Below, piece after piece: positions 7,790 to 8,003 of a stretch of DNA of 8,003 bases. A model generated the notes under the pieces. The model made no database searches. It saw only the letters and a list, made by a program, of their open reading frames with translations, and was not told the origin of the DNA. Each line of letters opens with the position of its first letter. Position 1 is the stretch's first letter. The translations under genes were made by a program, and so were the position numbers. The stretch is from Verrucomicrobiota bacterium (lineage in GTDB: Bacteria; Verrucomicrobiota; Verrucomicrobiia; Limisphaerales; JACRJZ01), in contig JAKLEJ010000150.1 in the NCBI GenBank assembly GCA_022711695.1, positions 1 to 8,003 of the forward strand. Reading direction: 5' to 3'.

Positions 7790-7865
7790 GAGTATGATCG
7801 TATTGTTGGCCGCGCAGCGTAGCGCCCGGCCCCCCCGAGCGCAAGCATCCTGATTTCACAATTCT

Positions 7866-7883
7866 GCGGCGCTTCTGCGCCGC
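7866..7883. repeat. Perfect GC hairpin (7-bp stem)
   Basis: GCGGCGC (7866-7872), loop TTCT, GCGCCGC (7877-7883) is a perfect inverted repeat. It is followed by TTTGCGG rather than a T tract, so it is not a typical intrinsic terminator. The sequence GCGCCGCTTTG (7877-7887) returns in inverted orientation at 7952-7962 with one mismatch, which makes it part of a larger repeat cluster. Confidence 0.7.
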
Positions 7884-7943
7884 TTTGCGGGGCGCCCTGT
7901 TTGGAGGTGACTTCCGGTTCATCCTGGCTGGCCGGGGTTCGCC

Positions 7944-7994
7944 CTCAGTTCCAAAGCGCCGCTGGCGCGGACGCACTCCAAAACGCTGGCGCGC
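7944..7994. repeat. Two degenerate copies of a short GC-rich direct repeat
   Basis: Copy A (about 7944-7968) contains CCAAAGCGCCGCTGGCGC. Copy B (about 7974-7992) contains CCAAAACGCTGGCGC, the same unit lacking about 3 bases in the middle. Copy A also folds on itself: GCGCC (7956-7960), GCT, GGCGC (7964-7968). The cluster may continue past the window edge. From memory, similar CGCTTTGGA-type intergenic repeats are scattered in verrucomicrobial genomes; this was not checked. Confidence 0.55.
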
Positions 7995-8003
7995 AAGGCG
8001 GCC

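Larger units (their letters stand above)
7790..8003. other. Non-coding region upstream of the Dabb gene
   Basis: These 214 bp hold no supported gene. They contain a GC-rich imperfect hairpin close to the Dabb start (GGCCGCGC at 7808-7815 with GCGCCCGGCC at 7822-7831, two-base bulge), a perfect hairpin at 7866-7883, and short repeats at 7944-7994. The Dabb promoter should lie here, but no convincing -35/-10 pair with normal spacing is visible. Confidence 0.5.

Noticed and set aside
7151..7822. 223-codon plus-strand frame across the end of the hydrolase, the intergenic region and the Dabb gene
   Set aside because: It overlaps two well-supported genes in the wrong frame or strand and includes the hairpin region; the translation matches nothing known to me.
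7866..7883. Hairpin as an intrinsic terminator
   Set aside because: No T tract follows on either strand, and no gene ends next to it within the window.
7317..7976. 219-codon minus-strand frame overlapping the Dabb gene
   Set aside because: It is a shifted reading of the Dabb gene. It starts in the repeat region and is full of Arg, Pro and Gly.

Overview
The window is GC-rich, gene-dense bacterial DNA that looks chromosomal. It carries two large secreted glycoside hydrolases and one small exported alpha-beta barrel protein. Very large secreted GH2 enzymes, DUF5060-type barrels, exported Dabb proteins, weak or missing Shine-Dalgarno sequences and short GC-rich intergenic repeats together suggest the Verrucomicrobiota (Limisphaerales/Pedosphaerales-like), with Planctomycetota or Lentisphaerota as alternatives. 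This assignment rests on gene content and style; no marker gene is present.

Layout. Positions 1-4944, minus strand: one uninterrupted reading frame of 1648 codons, starting at 4944 and still open at the left edge. It encodes a giant secreted GH2 enzyme with an N-terminal beta-sandwich, the GH2 core, two amidotransferase-like folds (the second apparently split by a carbohydrate-binding-like domain) and a C-terminal beta-rich module. Positions 4945-5087: a 143-bp divergent intergenic region that must hold the control signals of both flanking genes. Positions 5088-7277, plus strand: a secreted DUF5060 plus (beta/alpha)8-barrel hydrolase of clan GH-A type, with a jelly-roll-like module apparently inserted in the barrel. 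Positions 7278-7414: a convergent intergenic region with two strong hairpins. Positions 7415-7789, minus strand: a small exported Dabb-domain protein. Positions 7790-8003: non-coding sequence with a perfect hairpin and short GC-rich repeats.

The two hydrolases are divergent, both have signal peptides and both keep the two catalytic glutamates expected of their clan. They probably belong to one polysaccharide or glycoconjugate degradation locus and may act on the same substrate, which the sequence does not identify. The Dabb protein faces the second hydrolase and is probably an unrelated unit.

No mobile element, CRISPR array, tRNA or rRNA was seen. The points most worth a second look are the domain-within-domain arrangements in both hydrolases and the repeat cluster at the right edge. 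Nothing here can be shown to be a wholly new system from sequence alone.
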